41,646 bases of DNA from Deltaproteobacteria bacterium (GCA_016283195.1 JAEEML010000018.1:1-41646); one strand, 5' to 3'; shown: positions 32,934-41,300, numbered from the stretch's first letter. Numbers and translations: made by a program. The notes: generated by a model from the sequence alone, not told the origin.

Positions 32934-33416
32934 TTGAAAAAAGCACCGTTTAAATTGCTTCCTGGTTTTTTAGTCTTTGGCCTTACAGCTTTTGCTTTCG
33001 GCCTTTACAGCAACTCTTTGGTGGCCCAATCTGCCGATATGTACATCGGCAGCGAAAGCTGCGGTGAGTGCCACCCCAAAGAATATGAAGTGTGGAAAAA
33101 TTCGCACCATGCCAAAGCCACCGGCGTACTTCCGGAAAGTCGCCTCATGGATAAGCGTTGCACCCAGTGCCACACCACTTTGGCCCCTGGACTAGACCAA
33201 GCCAAGGTAGAGGGCATTAGTAATATTACTTGCGAACGTTGCCACGGCGCCGGCAAGTATTATGCCCAAAGCAATGTGATGAAGGACAAAGAACTGCGCC
33301 GCCTCACAGGGCTTAAAACCCCCGATGAAAAAATGTGCACTATTTGTCATTCTGATGCCTCTCCTTCAGTAAGGCCCTTTAATTTTAAAGAACACTTTAG
33401 CCGCATAGCTCATTAA
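32934..33416 (+). CDS. Periplasmic tetrahaem cytochrome c (c554-like)
   Basis: A 160-residue exported cytochrome. I start at TTG 32934, where AAGGAG sits seven bases upstream and the product begins [21 protein letters not shown], a signal peptide; the track start at 32883 lies inside hppA without a site. Four haem-binding CxxCH motifs are visible: CGECH, CTQCH, CERCH and CTICH. Several extra His residues ([17 protein letters not shown]) could be distal ligands. [23 protein letters not shown] is the family opening of cytochrome c554-type proteins. It presumably relays electrons in the periplasm; the partner is unknown. It follows hppA by 19 bases, so the two are probably co-transcribed. Confidence 0.9.
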   Translation: MKKAPFKLLPGFLVFGLTAFAFGLYSNSLVAQSADMYIGSESCGECHPKEYEVWKNSHHAKATGVLPESRLMDKRCTQCHTTLAPGLDQAKVEGISNITCERCHGAGKYYAQSNVMKDKELRRLTGLKTPDEKMCTICHSDASPSVRPFNFKEHFSRIAH

Positions 33417-33439
33417 CTACGCATTTTTAAAGAAATATC

Positions 33440-34312
33440 ATGAAAAATTGGTCCACTATCAAAGTCTATTTGATTTTGTTATTAGGTGTTATTGCCGGCG
33501 CCCAATCGGGCAATCTGGTGCGCCTGGGAACAGCTTCTCCGGTCGCCATTGCCGCTTATCGTCTTTTAATCGCCGGGCTGATTTTAGCCATTTTGGCCGG
33601 CCGCGGATTTAAGCAATTAAAAAACCTAAATGGCGGCAAAATCGCCCTCCTCTTTTGCGCGGCTTTGGCCCTCGCCCTCCATTTCATCACCTGGATTGCC
33701 GCCGTGCAGCACACTACAGTTGCCAATGCGGCTATACTTTTTGCCACCAATCCGCTCTTTACTTCCATCCTAGCTATCTTTTTCTTTAACGAACATTTTT
33801 CCAAAAGAGCTTTGATTGCCCTAATCCTGGGTATCGGCGGTACAGTAGTCATTTGCATGGGCGATTTTGGGCTTAGCCGGGAAAATTTAATGGGCGACGG
33901 GCTAGCCGTTATCTGTGCGCTCTTTTTCACTACCTACTTCTTGCTCAGCAAAAAGATGCGCACTTACCTCGATACCGATGTTTACATGGCCTCAATTTAC
34001 CTCATCGCCGGTATCTCCTGCGCCAGCGCCATGCTTATCATGAATATACCCTTCACCGGCTATAGCGACCGCACCTGGCTCTGCTTTTTGCTAATGGCCC
34101 TTATCCCCACCATTTTGGGCCACACCAGTATTAATTACAGCGTGCGCTATATGAAAGCCAGTACCGTTTCCATTGCCACTCTGGCCGAAGTACCCATTGC
34201 CACTCTGGTTGCCGCTTTGGCCTGGGGCGACCCGGTTACTCTGCTAACTATTTTGGGTTTTCTGCTGGTTATTGGGGCAGTAGTAATAATTTACACGGAG
34301 AAAAGCACTTAA
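33440..34312 (+). CDS. EamA/DMT-family transporter
   Basis: A 290-residue inner-membrane protein with ten hydrophobic helices in two repeated five-helix EamA halves. The first half has the usual SPVAIAAYRLLIAGLILAIL and LHFITWIAAVQHTTVANAAIL. The second has GDGLAVICALFFTTYFLLSKK and STVSIATLAEVPIATLVAALAWGD. These carry metabolites, amino acids or sugar derivatives, usually outward. The substrate cannot be predicted. It starts 24 bases after the cytochrome gene and converges with the methyltransferase gene, three bases between stops. Confidence 0.9.
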   Translation: MKNWSTIKVYLILLLGVIAGAQSGNLVRLGTASPVAIAAYRLLIAGLILAILAGRGFKQLKNLNGGKIALLFCAALALALHFITWIAAVQHTTVANAAILFATNPLFTSILAIFFFNEHFSKRALIALILGIGGTVVICMGDFGLSRENLMGDGLAVICALFFTTYFLLSKKMRTYLDTDVYMASIYLIAGISCASAMLIMNIPFTGYSDRTWLCFLLMALIPTILGHTSINYSVRYMKASTVSIATLAEVPIATLVAALAWGDPVTLLTILGFLLVIGAVVIIYTEKST

Positions 34313-34315
34313 GTA

Positions 34316-34957
34316 TTAGTTCTTTTGCGCCACGAGGTGCAGGCGGAATTTTCTTTGCCGCTCCAGCTTAAGTACTTTGAGCCCGGCTTTTTGGCACATT
34401 TCAGCTACTTCTTTTAGTGAAGAAAGACGCACATCGCCATGGCCAAACAGGTTGGCCAGCGGCATTTCCAGATGATTTGCCACCCACACAAAAAAGTTAT
34501 TTGATGTGTAATCACGCAGAATTAAATAACCGCCCGGCCGCAAAACGCGCTCTGCTTCGGCCAAAAAGCGCTCGGGATTAGGGTAATGGTGAAAGCTGTT
34601 GGCGCAGATGAGAGCGTCAAAAGAGCTGCTCTCAAAAGGCATATTTTCGCTGTCACCAACCACAAAATTGCTGTTTGGCAGCTTTTTAGCTTTGGCCACC
34701 TCAATCATTTTTGGCGTAAGATCCAGGCCGTTAAATTCCCTCTCTGGGAACTCTTTGGCTAAAAGTTCCAATGTCGGCCCGGTGCCGCAGCCCACATCGA
34801 GGATGTTATGCCACGCTATTTTTTTAAGCTCCTCAAGTATCGGCGGATAGTCATCTTTGCAGCGCTCATAAATACCGGCATGGCCGCTGTCGTAAATATT
34901 GGCGGCTTTGCTAAATTCTTTTACCGAAAGATCTTTGTAATACTCTGATGTTTTCAT
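34316..34957 (-). CDS. Class I SAM-dependent methyltransferase
   Basis: A 213-residue methyltransferase with motif I DVGCGTGPTLELL near residue 53, the acidic ribose contact GLDLTPKMIEVAKAK near 78, DSENMPFESSSFDALICANSFHHYPNP near 100 and LRPGGYLILRD near 138. This is the UbiE/Methyltransf_11 type. The HHYPNP and NLFGHGDVRLSS parts suggest a small-molecule or lipid substrate, which is not identified. It has no signal peptide. It appears to be a single-gene unit on the minus strand. Confidence 0.9.
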   Translation of the reverse strand: MKTSEYYKDLSVKEFSKAANIYDSGHAGIYERCKDDYPPILEELKKIAWHNILDVGCGTGPTLELLAKEFPEREFNGLDLTPKMIEVAKAKKLPNSNFVVGDSENMPFESSSFDALICANSFHHYPNPERFLAEAERVLRPGGYLILRDYTSNNFFVWVANHLEMPLANLFGHGDVRLSSLKEVAEMCQKAGLKVLKLERQRKFRLHLVAQKN

Positions 34958-35017
34958 TTTTTTGCTTCTAAAAGCTGAAGGGTTCTAAATTTTTCTAAAC
35001 TATATCATAGAGGGGCC

Positions 35018-35731
35018 TTAAAAGGCCAGGATGAGGCCGGCGTTAAGTCCCATGGTGAATTTTTCGCCGTCCACCGGCAGGTTGAAACCCAGCTCTGTCA
35101 CCAGCTCGATGTTGTCATTCAGCATGACATTGTAACCGGCGGCGATGGTGCTGCCTTCAAACTCCCACCCCGGCTGATGATGGAGAGCCATGGAGTAGCC
35201 CAGGAGAATCTGGTGCGTCTCTTTAATGGTAAAATAGGTGCCCACATCAATTTCCGTAGCCAAAGTAAAGCCCTCTCCGGCCGCCCCGCCGATGGATTCA
35301 CCGGCTAAAAGATAGAGCCCCCAGGTGCGCTCCTCGTTGAGATCAAAAGTGAGCTCCAAATAGGGCTTGGCATTCATGCTCATACCATAGATATTAGCGC
35401 CCACTTCCATACCCACATCAATATCAAAATGCAAAGTATCCAAAACCGGATAATAGGCGCCGATGGTGAGACCGGCATCGCGGCTAGCGATATCATTACT
35501 CACAGCAATTTCACTGGCCAGGTAGAGCGAAAATTTATCGGTAATACCGTAATCAAATTGGAAATTTTGCGTAAATACGCCGCCATCTTTGGCCTTTTTG
35601 CCAATGCCGTCATAGCCTAAATAAAATTCTACCGAGCTGGCCTTCTCCGGAAAAGGCTCTAAAGTATCGAGCGCCAATGCCGGAGTGGCGGTGCAAAGTA
35701 AGAGGGCCAGGGTTAACAAAGATTTCTTCAT
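35018..35731 (-). CDS. Outer-membrane beta-barrel protein
   Basis: A 237-residue exported protein with a clear signal peptide, MKKSLLTLALLLCTATPALA, cut before LDTLEPFP. The mature part alternates hydrophobic and polar residues with aromatic girdle residues (VEFYLGYDG, NFQFDYGITDKFSLYLASEI, TWGLYLLAGES, HQILLGYSMALHHQPGWEF). It ends AGLILAF, with the terminal phenylalanine needed by the BAM machinery. It probably forms a 10-12-stranded barrel. The function is unknown. The leader contains a short hairpin directly before AAAAAGGAG. Confidence 0.85.
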   Translation of the reverse strand: MKKSLLTLALLLCTATPALALDTLEPFPEKASSVEFYLGYDGIGKKAKDGGVFTQNFQFDYGITDKFSLYLASEIAVSNDIASRDAGLTIGAYYPVLDTLHFDIDVGMEVGANIYGMSMNAKPYLELTFDLNEERTWGLYLLAGESIGGAAGEGFTLATEIDVGTYFTIKETHQILLGYSMALHHQPGWEFEGSTIAAGYNVMLNDNIELVTELGFNLPVDGEKFTMGLNAGLILAF

Positions 35732-35747
35732 AATTTCTCCTTTTTCT

Positions 35748-35760
35748 CTCCCAATGGGAG
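35748..35760 (-). promoter_or_regulatory. Leader hairpin before the outer-membrane barrel gene
   Basis: CTCCC-ATT-GGGAG is a perfect five-pair hairpin with a three-base loop, placed just upstream of the AAGGAG ribosome site. It has the same geometry as the hairpin before hppA. No U-tract follows. Confidence 0.45.
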
Positions 35761-35847
35761 CGTTAAATACAGCTTAATAAATTAGCTGCGTCTAAATCAA
35801 CCAAAATATCTATCCCTTAAACATAAGCCATACATTATTTTAGGGAT

Positions 35848-35997
35848 TTAGTGACAAGAACCGTTTAAATGATGCGGGCAGTGGCGACAAGAACCGCCGC
35901 AAACAGGGTGCTTACCAGCTTTTTTATCTTTCACCATGGAATAACCGGCGAGCCCCAAAATAGCGCTTAAAACAGTGCCAACCAAAAAAGTAGCCAT
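35848..35997 (-). CDS. FeoB-associated Cys-rich membrane peptide
   Basis: This gene is too short for the ORF track. It encodes 49 residues: one transmembrane helix (ATFLVGTVLSAILGLAGYSM), a lysine-rich linker (VKDKKAGKH) and a Cys/His tail, CGGSCRHCPHHLNGSCH. That layout is the FeoB-associated Cys-rich family found beside feoB. The tail may bind ferrous iron on the cytoplasmic or membrane face. It starts 12 bases after feoB ends, with GGAGAG as ribosome site, and is the last gene of the feo operon. Confidence 0.88.
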   Translation of the reverse strand: MATFLVGTVLSAILGLAGYSMVKDKKAGKHPVCGGSCRHCPHHLNGSCH

Positions 35998-36009
35998 TAT
36001 TCTCTCCTC

Positions 36010-38136
36010 TCACTTTTCGGCCGTTTTTTTAGCCGGCCTAAAGAGCATAAAGCCCATAAAGCCCAGAGCGATAGCGGCAAAAATCACGCCGACCACACTG
36101 GCTTCGCCGCTAAAAAGCATACCGAATTGGTAAATAATAAAGGCGATGAGGTAAGCAAAAACGCACTCGTAAGCAATGGCAAAAGCCGTCCACTTGCCGT
36201 TATTCATCTCGCGTTTAATGGCGCCGATAGCGGCAAAGCAGGGAGCGCAGAGCAAGTTAAAGACGAGGTAGGAATAGGCAGCCAGCGGGGTAATGGATTC
36301 GCGGAGGGCAGCCCACATTTCGGCACCGTCTTCGGCCACTTCGCCAAAGCCATAAAGTACGCCCAAAGTACCAACCACATTTTCTTTGGCAATGAGGCCG
36401 GTGATAGCCGCCACAGCCATTTTCCAGTTACCCCAGCCAAGAGGAGCAAAAATGGGAGCAAAGAAGTTGCCGATGGCCGCCAAAATGCTCTCTTCCATCT
36501 CCACCATGCCAAAGCCCTCGGCGCCAAAACCGAAGCTGGAGGCAAACCAAATAAAGATGGTGGCAAAGAGAATAACGGTACCGGCCTTTTTAATGAAGGA
36601 CCAGCCGCGTTCCCACATGGAGCGCAAAATATTGGTAACAGTGGGCCAGTGATAAGCCGGGAGTTCCATAACAAAGGGAGCCACATCGCCTTGGAATGGT
36701 TTGGTTTTCTTCAAAATAATACCAGAGATGAGGATAGCCGCCACACCGATAAAGTAGGCGCTCGGGGCCACCCAGGCCGCTTCATCAAAAAGCGCGCCGG
36801 CAATGAGGGCGATAATGGGCAGTTTGGCGCTACAGGGAATAAAGGTGGTGGTCATAATGGTCATTTTGCGGTCGCGGTCGCTCTCGATGGTGCGGCTCGC
36901 CATAACACCGGGCACGCCGCAGCCGGTGCCGATGAGCATGGGGATAAACGACTTGCCGGAAAGGCCGAATCTTCTAAAAATTCTATCCATAATAAAGGCC
37001 ACGCGGGCCATGTAGCCACAAGCTTCCAAGAAGGCCAAAAATGCAAAGAGTACCAGCATTTGCGGCACAAAACCGAGGACGGCGCCCACACCGCCGATAA
37101 TGCCGTCAACGATGAGGCCAGTGAGCCACTCGGCGCAGCCGATGCCGGAAAGCCAGCTCTGCATACCCGGGCCAATCCATTCGCCAAAGAGGGTGTCGTT
37201 GGTCCAGTCGGTGAGCCAGCCGCCGACGGTGGTGATGGAGACATAATAGACCAAAGTCATCACGGCGGCAAAGATGGGGAGGCCCAACCAGCGGTTAGTG
37301 ACTATGCGGTCGATTTTATCGGAAATAGTCATTTCTCCGGCTTTGGCTTTTTTATAACAGCCCTTAATTATTGAGGCAATGTAAATATAACGCTCGTTGG
37401 TGATGATGGATTCGGCATCGTCGTCGAGCTCTTCTTCGGCCGCCTTGATATCGCCTTCGATATGTTCCAGAGTATTGGCGGGAATAGCCAGCCTCTCCAG
37501 CACTTTGGCATCGCGCTCGAAAATTTTGATGGCATACCAGCGCTGCTGCTCTTCCGGCATATCGTGGAGCACCGCTTCTTCGATGTGAGCAATGGCATGC
37601 TCCACCACCCCGCTGAAGCTGTGCTTCGGCACCATTGGCCGCGCCGCTTTGGCGAGCTCAATAGCTTTATCGGCCGCTTCTTTGATGCCCGTCTCTTTTA
37701 AGGCGGAAATCTCCACCACCGGGCAGCCAAGCTCATTTGAGAGCTGCTTGGTATTAATCTCATCGCCATTTTTCTTAACAATATCCATCATATTGATGGC
37801 CACAACCACCGGAATGCCAAGCTCAACCAGCTGAGTTGTGAGGTAAAGGTTGCGTTCCAGGTTAGAGCCGTCAACGATGTTCAAAATGGCGTTTGGCCGC
37901 TCCAAGGTGAGGTAATTACGCGAAACCACTTCCTCCAAAGTATAGGGAGAAAGGGAATAAATACCTGGTAAATCGGTAATAATCACCTCTTTATTGTGTT
38001 TAAGTTTGCCCTCCTTCTTCTCCACCGTCACGCCGGGCCAGTTGCCCACAAACTGGTTGGCGCCGGTTAAAGCATTAAAAAGCGTGGTTTTGCCGGCATT
38101 GGGGTTGCCGGCTAAAGCTATCTTGATCTCTTGCAT
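36010..38136 (-). CDS. feoB: Ferrous iron transport protein B
   Basis: A 708-residue Fe(II) permease. The N-terminal G domain has G1 GNPNAGKTT, the G2 region NWPGVTVEKKEG, G3 DLPGIYSL and G4 NMMD, then a helical GDI-like domain rich in Glu/Asp. The C-terminal membrane part contains two Gate regions (GTGCGVPGVMASRT, and ATFIWFASSF), TFIPCSAKLPI, and AKENVVGTLGVLYG, with CAPCFAAIGAIKREM near the end. The enzyme moves ferrous iron inwards under low-oxygen conditions. It follows two feoA genes and is 49 bases after the second. Nothing is truncated. Confidence 0.97.
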   Translation of the reverse strand: MQEIKIALAGNPNAGKTTLFNALTGANQFVGNWPGVTVEKKEGKLKHNKEVIITDLPGIYSLSPYTLEEVVSRNYLTLERPNAILNIVDGSNLERNLYLTTQLVELGIPVVVAINMMDIVKKNGDEINTKQLSNELGCPVVEISALKETGIKEAADKAIELAKAARPMVPKHSFSGVVEHAIAHIEEAVLHDMPEEQQRWYAIKIFERDAKVLERLAIPANTLEHIEGDIKAAEEELDDDAESIITNERYIYIASIIKGCYKKAKAGEMTISDKIDRIVTNRWLGLPIFAAVMTLVYYVSITTVGGWLTDWTNDTLFGEWIGPGMQSWLSGIGCAEWLTGLIVDGIIGGVGAVLGFVPQMLVLFAFLAFLEACGYMARVAFIMDRIFRRFGLSGKSFIPMLIGTGCGVPGVMASRTIESDRDRKMTIMTTTFIPCSAKLPIIALIAGALFDEAAWVAPSAYFIGVAAILISGIILKKTKPFQGDVAPFVMELPAYHWPTVTNILRSMWERGWSFIKKAGTVILFATIFIWFASSFGFGAEGFGMVEMEESILAAIGNFFAPIFAPLGWGNWKMAVAAITGLIAKENVVGTLGVLYGFGEVAEDGAEMWAALRESITPLAAYSYLVFNLLCAPCFAAIGAIKREMNNGKWTAFAIAYECVFAYLIAFIIYQFGMLFSGEASVVGVIFAAIALGFMGFMLFRPAKKTAEK

Positions 38137-38185
38137 AAGTCACTCCTATTGTTTTTATATGCGTCTAATTCACAAAACAAAAAAA

Positions 38186-38422
38186 TTACTCCACTTCAAT
38201 AAGCTCGGCATCCTCTTTACGCAGAGAGAGCTCATAGCCGCGCACGGTTATTTCGATGGGGTCACCCAGGGGCGCCACTTTGCGCACATAAATTTCCACC
38301 CCTTTGGTAATACCCATATCCATAATGCGCCGCTTAAGAGCCCCGGCGCCGCCCAGCTTTTTTACTTTTACCGTTTCACCGATTTTCACATCTTTTAATG
38401 TTGCCATTTTCTGCTCCTTCAA
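38186..38422 (-). CDS. FeoA domain protein (second copy)
   Basis: A 78-residue SH3-like FeoA protein: VKIGETVKVKKLGGAGALKRRIMDMGITKGVEIYVRKVAPLGDPIEITVRGYELSLRKEDA, in which the conserved RRIMDMG and PLGDPIEI segments are plain. FeoA proteins are thought to regulate FeoB GTPase function from the cytoplasm. Its start overlaps the stop of the first feoA by four bases. It is the more canonical of the pair. Two separate FeoA proteins before one FeoB is common in anaerobes. Confidence 0.93.
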   Translation of the reverse strand: MKEQKMATLKDVKIGETVKVKKLGGAGALKRRIMDMGITKGVEIYVRKVAPLGDPIEITVRGYELSLRKEDAELIEVE

Positions 38423-38631
38423 ATCATGATTTTGCTGGCCATTTCCTCCGAAACAGCCACGCGTGATTCTTTAATGTTTACAATGAGATTGCCGCCGGTG
38501 CGGTTAACTATGGTCACCTGACCGCCGGCGACAAAACCGAGGCTTTCCAAAAACTTGCGCATCTCCGGCTTGCCGCCCACCTTCTTGATGGTATTTACTT
38601 CGCCCGCCGAAGCCAATGTTAGAGGCATCAT
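38419..38631 (-). CDS. FeoA domain protein (first copy)
   Basis: A 70-residue FeoA-like protein: MPLTLASAGEVNTIKKVGGKPEMRKFLESLGFVAGGQVTIVN, then NLIVNIKESRVAVSEEMASKIMI. LESLGF corresponds to the R-x-MG-loop of FeoA, and NLIVNIKESRVAVSEEMA to the last strands. It is the diverged, first-position type often seen with a canonical FeoA behind it. It is the first gene of the feo operon, has AGGAG before the ATG, and lies directly downstream of the operators. Confidence 0.9.
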   Translation of the reverse strand: MMPLTLASAGEVNTIKKVGGKPEMRKFLESLGFVAGGQVTIVNRTGGNLIVNIKESRVAVSEEMASKIMI

Positions 38632-38650
38632 ATTCTCCTACCTTTGTTAC

Positions 38651-38674
38651 GAGAATTAGCCATATCTAATTCTC
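38651..38674 (-). promoter_or_regulatory. Operator 1 of feo operon, DtxR/MntR-family-type palindrome
   Basis: GAGAATTAG-CCATAT-CTAATTCTC has perfect nine-base arms and contains TTAG-N6-CTAA. It lies downstream of the predicted start site, in the leader, so in RNA it also forms a hairpin some 10 bases before the ribosome site. The half-sites are the same as in operator 2. Confidence 0.65.
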
Positions 38675-38685
38675 CGCGGTTTCAC

Positions 38686-38714
38686 CTTTTAGACATATCT
38701 AATTTGATTGTCAA
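38686..38714 (-). promoter_or_regulatory. feo promoter with embedded operator 2
   Basis: On the minus strand TTGACA (38709-38714), a 17-base spacer and TAAAAG (38686-38691) form the promoter. The palindrome TTAGACATATCTAA (38689-38702) fills the downstream half of the spacer and touches the -10. This is like the TTAG...CTAA boxes of DtxR/IdeR/MntR-type metal repressors, and unlike a Fur box. Binding here would block polymerase when iron (or manganese) is plentiful. Confidence 0.65.
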
Positions 38715-38761
38715 ATCTTTTTTTTGTGGGGCTGATTATTTCTTATTTTTCTATATAAAAT

Positions 38762-39697
38762 TTAGCGTCCGCGGAGCAGAATCAGTAATTCGACATTGGT
38801 TAGAAATTTGCTGCCCCACAAATGATATTTATTTAATATTCTTAGTTTTTCTTGATATGAGCAGCCAGGCAATTTGCTAAAAGCCATAATCTTTTCTTGG
38901 GCTATAGAGGGCAACACATCTTTATACTGCTCTAAAAAAGCCGCAGCTTGCCTAGCCCGCCTGGTTAAATCATGGTTACATTTTTCCGGCAACTTTAATA
39001 TTTTGGCCGGGTTCAAATGATAAGCTCCGCCCAGACTATTATGGCCATGTTGGCGATAATACATGGTTTTTGTATCAATAAAAGCTACTTTTCCGCAAGC
39101 GGCGGCCAAAATGGCCAGCCAGTAGTCATGCATTAAAGCCTCCTTCGGTAACGGCCGCAGCAAAGAAAAGAGGGCTTTATTAATGGCCATCGTGCAACCG
39201 GTGACAACATTTTGTTGCAATAAAGAGCCCAGTGAACGCGAACCACGAGCCTTTTCACTATCCGTAAGGCTGGATAAAGAGGGCTTATATGGTTTAAGGC
39301 GCTCATCACTCAAAAAGTAAGCAGTGTGAACTAGCAAAGGGCCGAAATATCCATTTTTCTCATACTGATTAAACTTTTGCAAAGTGAGCTCTATCTTGTT
39401 TGGCAGCCAAACATCATCTTGATCGCAAAAGAAAATATAATCAGCCGGTGGCACATTGGCCAGGAGGTAAGCAAAATTGCCCATAGCTCCTTTATGACCT
39501 CCTAAGCGCCTGGGCAAAAGTTGCAGGCGGCCGGGATAAGAGGTCTCAAAATGGCTGATAATAGAAAGAGTATCATCACTTGAGCCGTCATCAGCCACAA
39601 AAACAGTAAAATCCTGTATCGTTTGCGCAAAAAGTGAGGCCAGCTGCTCTTTTAAAAAAGCCGCACCGTTATAGGTAGCCAGAAGAATATTTATCAT
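38762..39697 (-). CDS. Glycosyltransferase family 2 (rhamnosyltransferase-like)
   Basis: A 311-residue GT2 enzyme: INILLATYNGAAFLKEQLASLFAQT at the start, VADDGSSDDTLSI near residue 35 and FFCDQDDVWLPNKIE near 92, the DxD metal site in the form common in rhamnosyl- and other deoxyhexosyl-transferases. VVTGCTMAINKALF and HDYWLAILAAACG in the middle give the acceptor side (the ED/HD region). It acts on lipid- or LPS-linked glycan at the inner membrane. It lies 49 bases after the lipid A acyltransferase and may extend LPS core; the donor sugar is not known. Confidence 0.92.
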   Translation of the reverse strand: MINILLATYNGAAFLKEQLASLFAQTIQDFTVFVADDGSSDDTLSIISHFETSYPGRLQLLPRRLGGHKGAMGNFAYLLANVPPADYIFFCDQDDVWLPNKIELTLQKFNQYEKNGYFGPLLVHTAYFLSDERLKPYKPSLSSLTDSEKARGSRSLGSLLQQNVVTGCTMAINKALFSLLRPLPKEALMHDYWLAILAAACGKVAFIDTKTMYYRQHGHNSLGGAYHLNPAKILKLPEKCNHDLTRRARQAAAFLEQYKDVLPSIAQEKIMAFSKLPGCSYQEKLRILNKYHLWGSKFLTNVELLILLRGR

Positions 39698-39746
39698 GCC
39701 GTAACCTCTTAATTTTCGCTATGTTACCAAAATCAAACTACTATTC

Positions 39747-40691
39747 TTAATATTTTGATTTATGTTCTCCGCGCTGGCGCCAGCGGTCGTGCAGCCACAT
39801 CCATTCCTCAGGATGCGCGCGGATAACATCTTCATAAAAGTTATTAATGCGCATATTTAGCTCATGCACGAAAGCCGCTTTATCTGCTGTCTCCGGCCTT
39901 TTAATGGCAATAACCGCCATTTCGTAGCCGCCGCCAGGTTTTCTCAGCATAGAGACGCCCAAAACGGCCGCCCCGCTTGCGTAAGCCAGCTCGGCAGCTC
40001 CTGTCGCCGTCCAGGCCGGCCGGCCGAAAAAGGGCAAATATTCGCCTGGCACCTTCATGCACTGATCATTCAAAATGCCGATGATGTGCCCCTCTTTTAA
40101 AAGGCGCACCATCTCCGGGCGCAGGGAGTGATGGCGCTCCCGCCACAAGATGGTGAGGCCACTTTGGCCGCGCCAGCTCTCTACCAATTCTGTTAGGCGC
40201 GGGTCATAGAGCTTTTTGGCTACAGCGTAAAGCGTGCCGCCCAGTTCCGGCGCCACCTGGGCCAAAAGCTCCCAATGGCCAAAGTGGCCGGTCATGGCCA
40301 GTACTCCCCGCCCCGGGGCCCGGGCCGCATTCCAGCACTCTCCGGCCCCCGGGGCAAAGGTCACCCAGTTGGCATCAAGAGCGCGTTTTTTGGGGGCGGT
40401 AATGATCTCCGCCGCCGCTTGGCCAATATGAATAAAAGATTTTTTCGCTATTTGCCGCTTTTCCCGCCGGCTATAGCTCTCGCCAAAGGCCAGATTGAGA
40501 TTTTTAATGGCGCGGCGGCGGTCGGGAAAGTCCAAATAATAGCCCAGAAGGCCCAAAAAACGGCCCAGCGCGGTAATGAGCGCTATAGGCAAATGGTGCA
40601 CCAGCCACAAAAGCGCGCAAATAACCGCGTAAATAATATTATTTTTGAATCTTTGTAATGGCCGCCAGTTAGCGGGGCTCCTTGCCATCAT
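39747..40691 (-). CDS. Lipid A biosynthesis acyltransferase (LpxL/HtrB family)
   Basis: A 314-residue LpxL-type acyltransferase with one N-terminal hydrophobic segment (IIYAVICALLWLVHHLPIALI). The catalytic H-x4-E is seen in TGHFGHWELLAQ near residue 136. ILNDQCMKVPGEYLPFFGRPAWTATGAAELAYASGA near 200 is the acyl-acceptor block in family style (usually D-Q-x8-F-F-G), and the basic RRRAIKNLNLAFG is typical of the family. It adds a secondary acyl chain to Kdo-lipid A from acyl-ACP at the inner-membrane face. Its start overlaps the end of kdsC by 23 bases, which fits Kdo supply. It shows the organism has LPS. Confidence 0.92.
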   Translation of the reverse strand: MMARSPANWRPLQRFKNNIIYAVICALLWLVHHLPIALITALGRFLGLLGYYLDFPDRRRAIKNLNLAFGESYSRREKRQIAKKSFIHIGQAAAEIITAPKKRALDANWVTFAPGAGECWNAARAPGRGVLAMTGHFGHWELLAQVAPELGGTLYAVAKKLYDPRLTELVESWRGQSGLTILWRERHHSLRPEMVRLLKEGHIIGILNDQCMKVPGEYLPFFGRPAWTATGAAELAYASGAAVLGVSMLRKPGGGYEMAVIAIKRPETADKAAFVHELNMRINNFYEDVIRAHPEEWMWLHDRWRQRGEHKSKY

Positions 40692-41229
40692 GAGAATGAA
40701 CCTTGGCTATAATAGAGGTGATTTCGTCCCAATGGCCCTGGGATTTTAAAATAAGATTGCACACTTCGCGCACTGCCCCAAAACCGCCCGGGCGGCTGGT
40801 GACATAATCAGCAGCCGCTTTTACTTCATCTTCGCCGTCAGCGGGGCAAAAAGTAAGCTGCGCCACCTTAAAGGCGGCGAGATCCGGCAAATCATCGCCC
40901 ATATAGGCAGCTTCGCTCGCCTTAAAGCCATGTTTGGTGAGCAGCTCATTTAAAGCCACTCCTTTATCCAGGCGATTGGTAATGCAATCCAAAAGGCCAA
41001 GAACTTCCGCTCTTTTGGCAAGAGCCTCACTATAGCGGCCGCTGATAACAGCCACCCTTACCCCGCTTCTTTGCAGCATTTTAATGCCGAGGCCATCGCG
41101 GGCCGACATGGAAATAAGCGGGCTATCAGTGCCGTTTAAGAGCATTTGCCCATTGGTCAGCACGCCGTCGCAATCCAAAACCAGGATTTTAACGGCTTTT
41201 AATGATTCATCCAACAGAGCTTTATCCAT
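40669..41229 (-). CDS. kdsC: KdsC-type 3-deoxy-D-manno-octulosonate 8-phosphate phosphatase
   Basis: A HAD-superfamily phosphatase without cap domain. Motif I is LVLDCDGVLTNG near residue 15 (nucleophile Asp), followed by the ARDGLGIKML segment typical of KdsC. Motif II is VISGR near 62, and motif IV is YMGDDLPDLAAFK near 110. The tail ADYVTSRPGGFGAVREVCNLIL is the family's GG-G-R-E end, used in active-site closure. It dephosphorylates Kdo-8-P. I chose ATG 41229 (MDKALLDESL; GCGGGA upstream) over the track TTG at 41259. A weak promoter, TTGCAA-N17-TTTAAA, lies upstream. The product is 186 residues, a normal length. Confidence 0.9.
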   Translation of the reverse strand: MDKALLDESLKAVKILVLDCDGVLTNGQMLLNGTDSPLISMSARDGLGIKMLQRSGVRVAVISGRYSEALAKRAEVLGLLDCITNRLDKGVALNELLTKHGFKASEAAYMGDDLPDLAAFKVAQLTFCPADGEDEVKAAADYVTSRPGGFGAVREVCNLILKSQGHWDEITSIIAKVHSHDGKEPR

Positions 41230-41300
41230 AATAATTCCCGCCGCTATAGAGCGGCTCAATTCATTTTGTTTAAATAGCTATTAGGAAATTTTTGCAACTG

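Noticed and set aside
36127-37374. 415-residue plus-strand ORF
   Set aside because: It lies entirely antisense to feoB and is a low-complexity shadow rich in His, Gly and Asn; no ribosome site or domain.
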